The notes beneath the pieces were generated by a model that was not told the origin of the DNA, made no database searches, and saw only the letters and a program-made list of their open reading frames with translations. Of a stretch of DNA of 64,000 bases, positions 53,711 through 62,047 are shown one piece after another (positions within the stretch are counted from its first letter, which is position 1; the number at the start of each line of letters is the position of its first letter). Origin of the DNA: Flavobacteriaceae bacterium UBA7684 (GTDB lineage Bacteria; Bacteroidota; Bacteroidia; Flavobacteriales; Flavobacteriaceae). A program made the position numbers and the translations under genes. Location: contig DLGW01000005.1 in the NCBI GenBank assembly GCA_002482885.1, positions 252,533 to 316,532 on the forward strand. The letters run 5' to 3'.

Positions 53711-54692
53711 GTTAAACAAACACGGATATTCAGAAACATCTGTAGAAACTTTAGGAAAATTATTTTCTAAAGAAGGTTATACTGTTTATTCTTTTTCTGA
53801 TAAGAAAAATCTTTTTTTTCGATTTATAGAAATGGGATATAAAGTAATTTTATACAAAAAAAAATCAGACTATTTGATTATAGATACATACAGTACTTTG
53901 AGTTTTTACTATGCATTTTTATGCAGTCAATTAGCAAGGGTTTTGCAATTTAAATATATTCCCATTTTAAGAGGGGGAGATTTACCTGCTAGATTAAAAA
54001 AGAATCCAAAATTATGCAAATTGATTTTTATTAATTCAGTTGTTAATATAGCTCCATCTAATTATTTGTTGGAAAAATTTAAAGACAAAGGATATTTTAA
54101 TGTTGCTTATATTCCAAACGTTTTAGAAATCAAAAATTACTTGTTTAAAGAGAGAAAATCATTCCGTCCTAAATTATTGTGGGTGCGTTCTTTTGCGTCC
54201 ATTTATAATCCAAAAATGGCAGTTGATGTTTTATTTCAATTAAAGAAAAAATATCCAGATGCCGTACTATGTATGATTGGGCCCGACAAGGATGGAAGTT
54301 TATTGCAAACAAGAAAATATGCTGAAAGTTTAAACTTAGAGGTCGAATTCACAGGTGGGATGTCCAAAAAAGATTGGATTTCGAAAGCAAAAGAATATGA
54401 TATTTTTATTAATACCACACATTTTGATAATACTCCAGTAAGCGTAATGGAAGCGATGGCGTTGGGCTTGCCTGTTGTTTCAACCAAAGTAGGAGGAATA
54501 CCTTATTTATTAGAAGATCAATTGGATGCTTTGTTAGTATCTGATGGAAATGTTGAACAAATGGTTCAAGCAATTGAGTATTGTGTTGAAAATTCAATAA
54601 AAGCACAAAAAATAGCCTTAAATGCCAGAAAAAAAGTTGAAAAATTTGATTGGAATGTGGTAAAGGAACAATGGAAATCGATATTAACATAA
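53682..54692 (+). CDS. Family 4 glycosyltransferase with TTG start
   Basis: 336 residues. The start is TTG at 53682 (LKKILYIGNKLNKHG read as Met), overlapping the preceding gene by 29 bases; no in-frame ATG gives a complete N-terminus. ILRGGDLPARLKK, PKLLWVRSFASIYNPKMAVDV and NTTHFDNTPVSVMEAMALGL with VGGIPYLL show a GT-B family 4 enzyme. It is the last glycosyltransferase before the priming enzyme. Confidence 0.88.
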   Translation: MKKILYIGNKLNKHGYSETSVETLGKLFSKEGYTVYSFSDKKNLFFRFIEMGYKVILYKKKSDYLIIDTYSTLSFYYAFLCSQLARVLQFKYIPILRGGDLPARLKKNPKLCKLIFINSVVNIAPSNYLLEKFKDKGYFNVAYIPNVLEIKNYLFKERKSFRPKLLWVRSFASIYNPKMAVDVLFQLKKKYPDAVLCMIGPDKDGSLLQTRKYAESLNLEVEFTGGMSKKDWISKAKEYDIFINTTHFDNTPVSVMEAMALGLPVVSTKVGGIPYLLEDQLDALLVSDGNVEQMVQAIEYCVENSIKAQKIALNARKKVEKFDWNVVKEQWKSILT

Positions 54693-54701
54693 ATTTATAA
54701 G

Positions 54702-54709
54702 TATATTTG
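54702..54709 (+). promoter_or_regulatory. Putative -7 element of the priming transferase gene
   Basis: TATATTTG, exact TAnnTTTG, 18 bases before the ATG at 54728 in the only sizeable gap at this end of the locus. It suggests the priming transferase has its own transcript in addition to read-through. No -33 TTG at the standard spacing. Confidence 0.45.
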
Positions 54710-54727
54710 TGCTAACTAAAACTAAAC

Positions 54728-56119
54728 ATGAATTCCAATAAAAACTTACATTTTGAAATTTCCGAACGCAAGTTATTATTGCGATTTTTTGATTTGTTTT
54801 TTGTTTTCGTTTGTTTAGTATTAGTTTCTAAAATTGCTCATTTTTCATATTTTCAGATTACAGAGTCTAATTACTATTGGACATTTGCTTTAACATTCTA
54901 TATCACTTTTTTTGGGACTGTTTTTGAAATGTATGATTTGCAAACAGCCAGTAATCAAATTGAAACGGTTCGGAGTATTTTTTTAACCACAGGGTTTATC
55001 GTTGTTTTTTATCTATTAACGCCATATTATACCCCGCCCTTACCTAGCAATAGAATTCAGATTTTATTCTTTACACTATCCATATTATTTGCACTTTCTT
55101 TTTGGAGACTAGTTTATATTAAGTTTTTAGCCAGTCATCGATTTTCAAAAAAAGTAATTTTAATTTGTGATAAAGAACAATTAGATGAGTTGATTTCTTC
55201 TATGGAAGAAGTCGATCCTCATTATTATATTAGTGCTTACGTAAACACAGATTTAAACGCTTCGTTGAAAACGATACATAAAATTCCAAGAATTTCTTCG
55301 GATGCTTTAATGGATTTTATTAGAGCGGAAAAAATTTCAGAAGTAGTTGTTGCTTCGCAAAACAAAGAAGCGATAACCATAGAGCTATATAATCAGTTGA
55401 TTCATCTATTGGAAAATGGGGTGCCTATTCGAGAGTTTACTCAAGTTTACGAAGAAATGACTTATAGAATTCCTGTTCATTATGTAGAAAGAGATTTCTA
55501 TCGTTATTTTCCTTTTAGCCGAAGCAATCAAAATAAACTGTATAAAACCACCGCGCGTATCATAGATATTGTAATTTCTATTATAGGTTTACTAGTAGGA
55601 ATTTTATTATTACCAATAGTTTTGATAGGGAATCTTATGAGTAATAAGGGCCCTTTGTTTTATAAACAAGAAAGAGTTGGTTTGAACGGCCAGGTTTTTG
55701 AAATATATAAATTTCGTTCCATGGTAACTGACGCAGAAGCTAACGGAGCTGTTTTTGCGGTGAAAAATGATACAAGAGTTACTCCTTTTGGTAGATTTTT
55801 AAGAAAAACCAGAATAGATGAATTTCCTCAGTTTATCAATATTTTAAAAGGAGAAATGGCTGTAATTGGTCCCAGACCCGAAAGACCTTTCTTTGTTCAA
55901 GAAATTTCTGAAATCATGCCTTTTTACGAAACTCGTCATGTGATTAAACCAGGACTAACGGGGTGGGCGCAGGTCAATTATTCTTACGGAGAATCTATAG
56001 ACGAAAGTTTAATAAAATTACAATACGACTTGTTTTATATCAAACATCGTAGCTTGTTGTTAGATATAAATATTATCATAAAAACAATAAGTACAGTTTT
56101 GTTTTACAGGGGGCACTAA
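54728..56119 (+). CDS. Polyprenyl glycosylphosphotransferase (priming sugar transferase, WcaJ-like)
   Basis: 463 residues: about four N-terminal TM helices (18-110), a CoA-binding-like domain (about 140-240), a further TM helix (about 275-297), and the catalytic bacterial sugar-transferase domain at the C-terminus with GPLFYKQERVGLNG, YKFRSMVTDAE, FGRFLRKTRIDEFPQ and GEMAVIGPRPERP. It transfers a sugar-1-phosphate to undecaprenyl phosphate to start each repeat unit. The stop codon overlaps the crtZ stop on the other strand by 4 bases (CTAA), with no terminator between. Confidence 0.93.
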   Translation: MNSNKNLHFEISERKLLLRFFDLFFVFVCLVLVSKIAHFSYFQITESNYYWTFALTFYITFFGTVFEMYDLQTASNQIETVRSIFLTTGFIVVFYLLTPYYTPPLPSNRIQILFFTLSILFALSFWRLVYIKFLASHRFSKKVILICDKEQLDELISSMEEVDPHYYISAYVNTDLNASLKTIHKIPRISSDALMDFIRAEKISEVVVASQNKEAITIELYNQLIHLLENGVPIREFTQVYEEMTYRIPVHYVERDFYRYFPFSRSNQNKLYKTTARIIDIVISIIGLLVGILLLPIVLIGNLMSNKGPLFYKQERVGLNGQVFEIYKFRSMVTDAEANGAVFAVKNDTRVTPFGRFLRKTRIDEFPQFINILKGEMAVIGPRPERPFFVQEISEIMPFYETRHVIKPGLTGWAQVNYSYGESIDESLIKLQYDLFYIKHRSLLLDINIIIKTISTVLFYRGH

Positions 56120-56562
56120 ACTTCCCTCCAATACTTCAAAGGAAAAAACAACATTCCAAAGCATTCCCCGTCTTCTTTGTTAATGTGTTTGTGATGCATT
56201 TTATGGGCTCTTCTTAAAGCTCTGGCGTATCGATTATTGGCGTTTCTGAACAGTTTAAATCGTTGGTGGATAAAAATGTCATGTACCATAAAATAGGTGA
56301 ATCCGTAAGCAAAAATTCCTAAGCCAACAGCATAACCTAAATTAAAATAACCCAGTTTATTCGATAAAAAGAATAAAATACTTACTACCGCATAAAAAAT
56401 AAAAAAAGCATCGTTACGTTCAAACCAAGAATCGTGATCTTTTTTGTGATGATCACTATGCAAAGTCCATAAAAAACCATGCATCACATATTTATGTGTA
56501 AACCACGCCATAAATTCCATCATAAAAAAGGTGCCTAAAAAAGCTATAATTTGAATCCACAT
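56116..56562 (-). CDS. crtZ: Beta-carotene 3-hydroxylase
   Basis: 148 residues, a membrane di-iron hydroxylase of the fatty acid hydroxylase superfamily. Conserved His clusters HKYVMHG (23-29), HSDHH (35-39), HDIFIHQR and HKMHHKH are intact; four hydrophobic segments. It adds hydroxyls to beta-carotene to give zeaxanthin, the usual yellow pigment of flavobacteria. It is the last gene of the carH-crtI-crtB-crtZ operon in this window. A lycopene cyclase gene is not present here. Confidence 0.93.
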   Translation of the reverse strand: MWIQIIAFLGTFFMMEFMAWFTHKYVMHGFLWTLHSDHHKKDHDSWFERNDAFFIFYAVVSILFFLSNKLGYFNLGYAVGLGIFAYGFTYFMVHDIFIHQRFKLFRNANNRYARALRRAHKMHHKHINKEDGECFGMLFFPLKYWREV

Positions 56563-56573
56563 AAGGCTAAAGT

Positions 56574-57413
56574 TTAAATAATATTTAATTGATAGTTAAA
56601 GTAACATTTGGCAAAAAGACTGTATTTTTGATAATCAGGTATACGAATTCGTGCATTTTTGATTTCAAAGGAAGGTGTCTTTTTTAATTTGTTTAATAAT
56701 TCTTTATAGTAAATATAGGCTACATAAACACCAAATCTAGCTTCGTTAGGTAATTGCATAATTCCTTTAAAACCTTCTTTAAAATCTTGCTCAATTTCGA
56801 CAATAATTTTGTTTTTAGAGGTTTCGTCTAAGTGATTTAAATTAGTTTCCGGAAAATATGTGCGATTTAACTCTTCAAAATCTGCTTTTAAATCTCTTAA
56901 AAAATTTACTTTCTGAAAAGCAGAACCCAGTTTCATGGCGGAATACTTTAATTCTTCATATTTTTTTGCATCGCCTTTTACAAAAACTTTTAAACACATT
57001 AAGCCCACTACATCGGCAGAACCATAAATATAATTTTGGTACTCTTCGGTGCTCGTGTATACTTTTTTAGTTAAATCCAACTTCATGCTGTGCATAAAAG
57101 CATTAACCAATTCTAAAGGAATTTGATGTTTATGTACGGTTTCCTGAAACGAGTTTAAAACAGGATTAATGCTGATTCTGTTTTTTATAGCAAAAGCCAA
57201 ATGATCTTCTAATATACCAAATAAGGCATTTTTATCATAATCATGAAAACTATCTACAATCTCATCAGCTAATCTTACAAAACCGTAAATGTTGTAAATA
57301 TCTTGTCTAATCGATGGGGCTAATAATTTAACTGCGGTAGAAAAAGAAGTACTGTAGTTTTTAGTAATACTTTCACTACACTTTGCCGAAATGGTATCGA
57401 ATATGCTTTTCAT
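56574..57413 (-). CDS. crtB: Phytoene synthase
   Basis: 279 residues, squalene/phytoene synthase fold: joins two geranylgeranyl diphosphates to phytoene. YSTSFSTAVKLLAP at the start, first Asp-rich motif RLADEIVDSFHDYDK (about 47-61) and second FLRDLKADFEELNRTYFP (about 171-188) are clear. It is preceded by crtI (29 bases apart) and followed by crtZ (11 bases). Confidence 0.95.
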   Translation of the reverse strand: MKSIFDTISAKCSESITKNYSTSFSTAVKLLAPSIRQDIYNIYGFVRLADEIVDSFHDYDKNALFGILEDHLAFAIKNRISINPVLNSFQETVHKHQIPLELVNAFMHSMKLDLTKKVYTSTEEYQNYIYGSADVVGLMCLKVFVKGDAKKYEELKYSAMKLGSAFQKVNFLRDLKADFEELNRTYFPETNLNHLDETSKNKIIVEIEQDFKEGFKGIMQLPNEARFGVYVAYIYYKELLNKLKKTPSFEIKNARIRIPDYQKYSLFAKCYFNYQLNII

Positions 57414-57442
57414 AGGTGTTTTGTTTATTTAGTGAAGTACAA

Positions 57443-58906
57443 TTATTGGATGTGTTTATCAATCAATTCAGAAGCCAACTTACCTGAAATTAAAGCAGGA
57501 GGTACTCCTGGTCCAGGAACGGTTAATTGCCCTGTAAAATATAAGTTTTCTACTTTTTTACTTTTAATTTTAGGTCTTAAAAATGCCGTTTGTAATAAGG
57601 TGTTGGCCATTCCATAAGCATTGCCTTTATAAGAATTGTAATCGGTAACAAAATCATTTTTACAATACGATTTTTTAAACAAAATATGACTTTTTATTTC
57701 TTGATTCGTTATTTTTTCAAATCGTTGCATGATTTTTTCAAAATACTGTTCTCTGAGTTCATTTGTATCTTCAATTCCTGGGGCTAAGGGAATTAAAAAG
57801 AACCCAATTTCTTTGCCTTCAGGAGCTACGGTTTCATCGGTAACCGATGGAAAACTGGCGTAAAATAAAGGCTCTTTAGGCCATTTGGGATCGTCGTAAA
57901 TGTCTTTAGCATGGGTGTCAAAATCCACATCAAAAAATAATTCATGGTGATGTAAATCAGTTAGTTTTTTATCAAATCCTACAAAAAAGAGCAGGGAAGA
58001 AGGGGCAAAAGTTTTTTTACTCCAATAGGTTTCGCTATAAGCCCTGTCCGATGGATTTAATAATTGTTCCGAATGATGATAATCTGCTCCACTTAAAACC
58101 ACATCATAGTTTAACTCTTGGCCATTTACTTGAATGCCTATGGCTTTTTTATTTTTTACAATGATTTTTTCTACGTTAGCGCTAGTTTTAATTTTCACGC
58201 CTAATTCCTTCGCTAAAGCTTCCATAGCTTCCACCACTTTATACATTCCGCCTTTAGGATACCAAGTACCTAATCCAAAATCTGCATAATTCATAAAATT
58301 GTAAAAAGCAGGAGTGTCCGCAGGTTTGGCTCCTAAAAATAATACAGGAAATTCAAGTACTTGTTGCAGTTTACGGTTTTTAATTTTTTGTTTAACTGTT
58401 GATTTTATGGTCGTAGCAAATTGTCCTAGTTTTTGAATGGTTTTTGGAGTCACTAATTCCAAGGCACTCACCCCAGGTTTGTACACCAAATCTTTAATTG
58501 CAATATCGTAGTTTTCTTTAGCGTCTTGTATAAATTCTTGTAAAGTAGCACCACTTCCTTTTTCTATGGATTCAAATTCGCTGATAATTTCGTCAAGATT
58601 ATCTTTAATAGTAATGTTATCCTCTTTTCCAAAATGTACTCGATAAGCGGGATTTAACTTAATTAACTCGTAGTAGTCTGAAGGTTTTTTACCAAAATCG
58701 GCAAAAAAACGTTCAAAAACATCGGGCATCCAATACCAACTGGGGCCTATGTCAAAAGTAAAGCCTTGGTTTTTCCATTGTCTAGCTCTACCTCCAACGG
58801 TTTCATTTTTTTCAAAAACAGTAACTTCGTAACCTAGTTTTGCTAAATAGCAAGAGGCTGCCAATGCTGAAAATCCCGAACCAATAATGCAAATGTTTTT
58901 TTTCAT
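57443..58906 (-). CDS. crtI: Phytoene desaturase
   Basis: 487 residues, FAD enzyme that desaturates phytoene to lycopene. N-terminal dinucleotide fold IIGSGFSALAASCYLAK (7-23), FEKNETVGGRARQW, FDIGPSWYWMPDVFERFF, and the C-terminal CrtI signature NLYFTGQLTVPGPGVPPALIS. It is separated by only 6 bases from the upstream carH-like gene, so both are co-transcribed. Confidence 0.95.
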   Translation of the reverse strand: MKKNICIIGSGFSALAASCYLAKLGYEVTVFEKNETVGGRARQWKNQGFTFDIGPSWYWMPDVFERFFADFGKKPSDYYELIKLNPAYRVHFGKEDNITIKDNLDEIISEFESIEKGSGATLQEFIQDAKENYDIAIKDLVYKPGVSALELVTPKTIQKLGQFATTIKSTVKQKIKNRKLQQVLEFPVLFLGAKPADTPAFYNFMNYADFGLGTWYPKGGMYKVVEAMEALAKELGVKIKTSANVEKIIVKNKKAIGIQVNGQELNYDVVLSGADYHHSEQLLNPSDRAYSETYWSKKTFAPSSLLFFVGFDKKLTDLHHHELFFDVDFDTHAKDIYDDPKWPKEPLFYASFPSVTDETVAPEGKEIGFFLIPLAPGIEDTNELREQYFEKIMQRFEKITNQEIKSHILFKKSYCKNDFVTDYNSYKGNAYGMANTLLQTAFLRPKIKSKKVENLYFTGQLTVPGPGVPPALISGKLASELIDKHIQ

Positions 58907-58912
58907 AAAATA

Positions 58913-59815
58913 TTATAGTTCTTGACAAGCTTCGGTTATAGAATGGTAAATTTTAATTTTTGAAGTATTTAAAGATTGTTTTTCGATGTGTTTAGCCATT
59001 CGTCCCAAAATCCAAAATTCAGTGGTGTCATCATTTAAGATTTCACTTTTGAATTTTGTAATATAATTATTGACTTCTTCTTTGGTAGGTTCAATAGTCA
59101 TATAAGAAACAAAAGTGATGTTGGAAAAATATCGTTTGATATCATTTAAATCTGCTATAGGCACACTTTCTCCTAAAAAAATAGTTTTGTAACCACTGCT
59201 AATGATTTCGTAATTCAAATACATTAAACCCAGTTCGTGTAATTCATTATCGGGTAGATACAATACAAAAACCCTATCGTGTTTGAAAGGCTCATTACCT
59301 TGTATTTTTTCGGTGTTGGTTAATATTTTTTGTTTGATTAAATAAGTAATGAAATGCTCGTGGGTAGTGCTGATGGTTTCTGTTTGCCATAAAAATCCTA
59401 TTTCTTCTAATAAAGGAATGAACACTTCTTGAAAAACCGATTTAAAAGATTTTTCGGACAATAATTGGTTGTAAGTGTTAAAAAATAAACTTTGATCAAA
59501 ATTCATCATGGCCAATTTAAATGCGGTAATGGCATGATTTTTTGCGTTTTTTTCAGAAATAATTCCATTTACTAATTCAGGTATTTTTTCTGCGGGATGC
59601 TTAGATATTTTAGATATTTTATATCCGTAATTATGCAATAAGGTAATATTTAATAATTTTTGAAGATTCTGAACATCATACACCCTAATGTTAGTATCTG
59701 TTCGCATGGGTTCCAATACATTGTATCTTTTTTCCCATATACGAATAGTATGTGCTTTAATTCCAGATAGGTTTTCAAGGTCTTTAATACTAAAAGTGTT
59801 TTTAATATTGTTCAT
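58913..59815 (-). CDS. CarH-like MerR regulator with B12-binding domain
   Basis: 300 residues. The MerR DNA-binding domain spans about 8-75 (IKDLENLSGIKAHTIRIWEKRY). Residues 90-170 form a helical B12-cap domain with the W-x9-EH motif (Trp143, Glu153, His154) that sits over adenosylcobalamin in CarH photoreceptors. The C-terminal Rossmann domain has ExHxxG (Glu191, His193, Gly196), whose His is the lower cobalt ligand. The residue matching Thermus CarH His132 is Gln144. By family it would repress the crt genes in the dark and release on light. It is the first gene of the crt operon, and the promoter carries a repeat array. Confidence 0.88.
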   Translation of the reverse strand: MNNIKNTFSIKDLENLSGIKAHTIRIWEKRYNVLEPMRTDTNIRVYDVQNLQKLLNITLLHNYGYKISKISKHPAEKIPELVNGIISEKNAKNHAITAFKLAMMNFDQSLFFNTYNQLLSEKSFKSVFQEVFIPLLEEIGFLWQTETISTTHEHFITYLIKQKILTNTEKIQGNEPFKHDRVFVLYLPDNELHELGLMYLNYEIISSGYKTIFLGESVPIADLNDIKRYFSNITFVSYMTIEPTKEEVNNYITKFKSEILNDDTTEFWILGRMAKHIEKQSLNTSKIKIYHSITEACQEL

Positions 59816-59828
59816 CTTTTTTATTTAA

Positions 59829-59891
59829 AAGTTAAACAAAAATAATTAATAATTGTTTAACTTAAACAAAAGCAACTATCTATTTAAACAA
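59829..59891. promoter_or_regulatory. Operator-like array of TTAAACAA repeats at the crt promoter
   Basis: TTAAACAA occurs at 59832-59839, 59862-59869 and 59884-59891 and inverted (TTGTTTAA) at 59853-59860. The first and inverted copies form an 11-bp inverted repeat, AAGTTAAACAA (59829-59839) and TTGTTTAACTT (59853-59863). The copies overlap the predicted -7 and -33 boxes of the operon, as expected for repression by the CarH-like protein. Confidence 0.6.
59837..59870 (-). promoter_or_regulatory. Predicted promoter of the carH-crtI-crtB-crtZ operon
   Basis: On the minus strand TTTG (59870-59867), 22 bases, then TATTTTTG (59844-59837), matching the Bacteroidetes consensus with a slightly long spacer. 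The ATG lies 21 bases beyond the -7 box. Confidence 0.5.
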
Positions 59892-59901
59892 TAGTGTTAT
59901 T

Positions 59902-59939
59902 ATAAAACAAAATAGCCCCCGCCATTAGCGGGGGCTATT
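59902..59939 (-). terminator. Terminator of rny
   Basis: Perfect 12-bp stem AATAGCCCCCGC (59911-59922) / GCGGGGGCTATT (59928-59939), 5-base loop, followed on the minus strand by a T-rich tail. It separates rny from the crt operon. Confidence 0.9.
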
Positions 59940-59960
59940 GTAGTATTTGTGCAGAAATTA

Positions 59961-61526
59961 TTACTTAGCAATATTAACCGCTCTGGTTTCACGTATTACC
60001 GTTACTTTAACTTGTCCTGGATAAGTCATTTCTGTTTGAATTTTCTGAGATATTTCAAAAGAAAGGGTAGAGGCTTTATCGTCAGAAACTTTTTCGCAAT
60101 CTACAATTACTCTTAATTCTCTACCGGCTTGAATAGCATAAGCATTTTTAACTCCACCAAATCCTTGTGCGATTTTTTCTAAATCGTTCAATCTTTGAAT
60201 GTAAGAATCTAATACTTGTCTTCTGGCACCTGGTCTGGCACCCGAAATAGCATCACAAACTTGAATAATTGGAGACATTAAAGTAGTCATTTCAATTTCG
60301 TCGTGGTGCGCTCCAATAGCATTACAAACCTCTTCTTTTTCACCATATTTTTTAGCCCATTCCATACCTAAAATAGCGTGAGGTAATTCACTTTCAGTAT
60401 CTGGAACTTTACCAATATCGTGTAATAAACCAGCTCGTTTGGCTAGTTTAGAATTTAAGCCTAATTCGGCAGCCATAATACCACAAAGGTTGGCTACTTC
60501 ACGTGAGTGTTGTAATAGGTTTTGTCCGTAAGAAGAACGGTATTTCATTCTACCTACAATTTTGATTAATTCAGGGTGTAATCCGTGGATTCCTAAATCA
60601 ATTACGGTGCGTTTACCTACTTCTACAATTTCTGTTTCAATTTGGGTACGTGTTTTTTCAACTACTTCTTCAATTCTAGCCGGGTGAATTCTACCGTCGG
60701 TTACTAATTTATGTAAAGATAAACGAGCAATTTCTCTTCTAACAGGATCAAAACAAGAAAGTATAATCGCATCCGGAGTATCGTCAATAATTACTTCAAC
60801 ACCAGTTGCAGCTTCAAAGGCACGGATATTTCTACCTTCACGTCCAATAATTCTACCTTTTACATCGTCGGATTCAATATTAAATACCGATACGCAGTTT
60901 TCTACGGCTTCTTCAGTTCCTACCCTTTGAATGGTATTAATGATGATTTTTCGGGCATCTTGCTGTGCCGTCATTTTAGCTTCTTCAATAGTCATTTGTA
61001 TGAATGACATAGCATCACTTTTCGCTTCGGCCTTTAAATTTTCTACTAATTCTGCTTTAGCTTCTTCGGCAGATAAACCAGAAATATTTTCTAATTTTTC
61101 AATTTGTAAACGGTTTAATTTGTCTACTTCTTGTTGTTTTTTCTCGAAAGCTTCAACTCTTTGATTGTACTCTTCTAACTTAGCTTCTAAGTCTTGGTTT
61201 AATTTTTTGGATTTGGCTAATTCATTAGATACTTGACTTTCTTTGTCTTTAGTTCTTTTTTCAGCCTCGGCAATTTTTTTGTCTTTTGAAAGAATCACAT
61301 TTTCATGTTCCGCTTTCATTTCAATGAATCTTTCTTTTGCTTGTAGAATTTTTTCTTTCTTGATAGATTCTGCTTCGTGTGCTGCATCTTTTAATATAGA
61401 TGACGCTTCTTTTTTAGCATTTTTAATCAAATTGGATACATTGCTTTTTTCTATAATTTTTGCAATAATAAACCCAATAATAATCCCTGCAACTGTAGTA
61501 ATTACAATTAGTAAACTATCTTCCAT
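59961..61526 (-). CDS. rny: Ribonuclease Y
   Basis: 521 residues, endoribonuclease initiating mRNA decay at the membrane. N-terminal TM helix (4-24), long charged coiled coil (about 30-165), KH RNA-binding domain (about 210-270, IIGREGRNIRAFEAATG), then the HD metal domain with LLQHSREVA and AGLLHDIGK (about 336-370). Length and order are standard. The start follows the 6S-like RNA; a strong terminator lies after the stop. Confidence 0.97.
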   Translation of the reverse strand: MEDSLLIVITTVAGIIIGFIIAKIIEKSNVSNLIKNAKKEASSILKDAAHEAESIKKEKILQAKERFIEMKAEHENVILSKDKKIAEAEKRTKDKESQVSNELAKSKKLNQDLEAKLEEYNQRVEAFEKKQQEVDKLNRLQIEKLENISGLSAEEAKAELVENLKAEAKSDAMSFIQMTIEEAKMTAQQDARKIIINTIQRVGTEEAVENCVSVFNIESDDVKGRIIGREGRNIRAFEAATGVEVIIDDTPDAIILSCFDPVRREIARLSLHKLVTDGRIHPARIEEVVEKTRTQIETEIVEVGKRTVIDLGIHGLHPELIKIVGRMKYRSSYGQNLLQHSREVANLCGIMAAELGLNSKLAKRAGLLHDIGKVPDTESELPHAILGMEWAKKYGEKEEVCNAIGAHHDEIEMTTLMSPIIQVCDAISGARPGARRQVLDSYIQRLNDLEKIAQGFGGVKNAYAIQAGRELRVIVDCEKVSDDKASTLSFEISQKIQTEMTYPGQVKVTVIRETRAVNIAK

Positions 61527-61552
61527 TGTTTTGGATATAAGTTAATTTAGGT

Positions 61553-61735
61553 TAATAAAAAACCTACAACAATCTGGTTAATAAACTCTGAAAAACAGGT
61601 TTTGAGCTAACTTATCGATCAAGGATTTCTGTAAAATCAGAACTTGCTTTAACGACAACGATTCACTCATTTTAATGTAATAGTGTTGAGTTTATCAAAT
61701 AAAAATTATTGTAGGCAGTATCGTAACTCCGTTTG
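61553..61735 (-). ncRNA. ssrS: Candidate 6S RNA between zapA and rny
   Basis: On the minus strand this gap can form a long rod. A closing helix CCTACAA (61715-61709) / TTGTAGG (61569-61563) is followed by an internal bubble of 13 and 11-12 bases. Next come a helix ATAAACTC / GAGTTTAT and an apical part with TTCTG-ATTTTA-CAGAA. The 3' end runs into TTTTTTATT. A long rod with a central bubble is the 6S RNA architecture. From memory, the zapA-rny gap is also where 6S RNA is annotated in Bacteroidetes genomes. End positions are approximate. Confidence 0.6.
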
Positions 61736-61753
61736 GGACGAAAAAGAACGTAA

Positions 61754-62044
61754 TTAATCTAAATGCTTTACTATCAGTTCATTTAAAGCTTTAAGTTTAG
61801 CTAATTCAGCTTCGCTTACTGCTGTTTTTTCCAATTGTTTTTGTTCTGTTTGCGATGCAAATTGCAAGGCACACATGGCTAAAACATCTTGTTTATCTCT
61901 TACTGCATAACTTTCTTCGAACTGTTTAATGGTCATATCAATCTTTTTAGAAGCAGTTCGTAGTGCTTCTTCTTGACTTTGTTCTACCGTTAATGGGTAA
62001 ACACGGTCGGCGATTGATATTTTAATTTTCAGTTTCTCACTCAT
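61754..62044 (-). CDS. zapA: Cell division protein ZapA
   Basis: 96 residues. LKIKISIADRVYPLTVEQSQ followed by ASKKIDMTIKQFEE and a C-terminal coiled coil is the ZapA pattern. ZapA cross-links FtsZ protofilaments at the division ring. It begins 3 bases after the stop of the coiled-coil gene upstream and is followed by the 6S-like RNA. Confidence 0.92.
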   Translation of the reverse strand: MSEKLKIKISIADRVYPLTVEQSQEEALRTASKKIDMTIKQFEESYAVRDKQDVLAMCALQFASQTEQKQLEKTAVSEAELAKLKALNELIVKHLD

Positions 62045-62047
62045 TGA

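Noticed and set aside
61578..61670. 30-codon frame (minus strand) between zapA and rny as a gene
   Set aside because: It lies within the rod-like RNA structure; the frame is short and may be fortuitous, so it is noted only in the findings.
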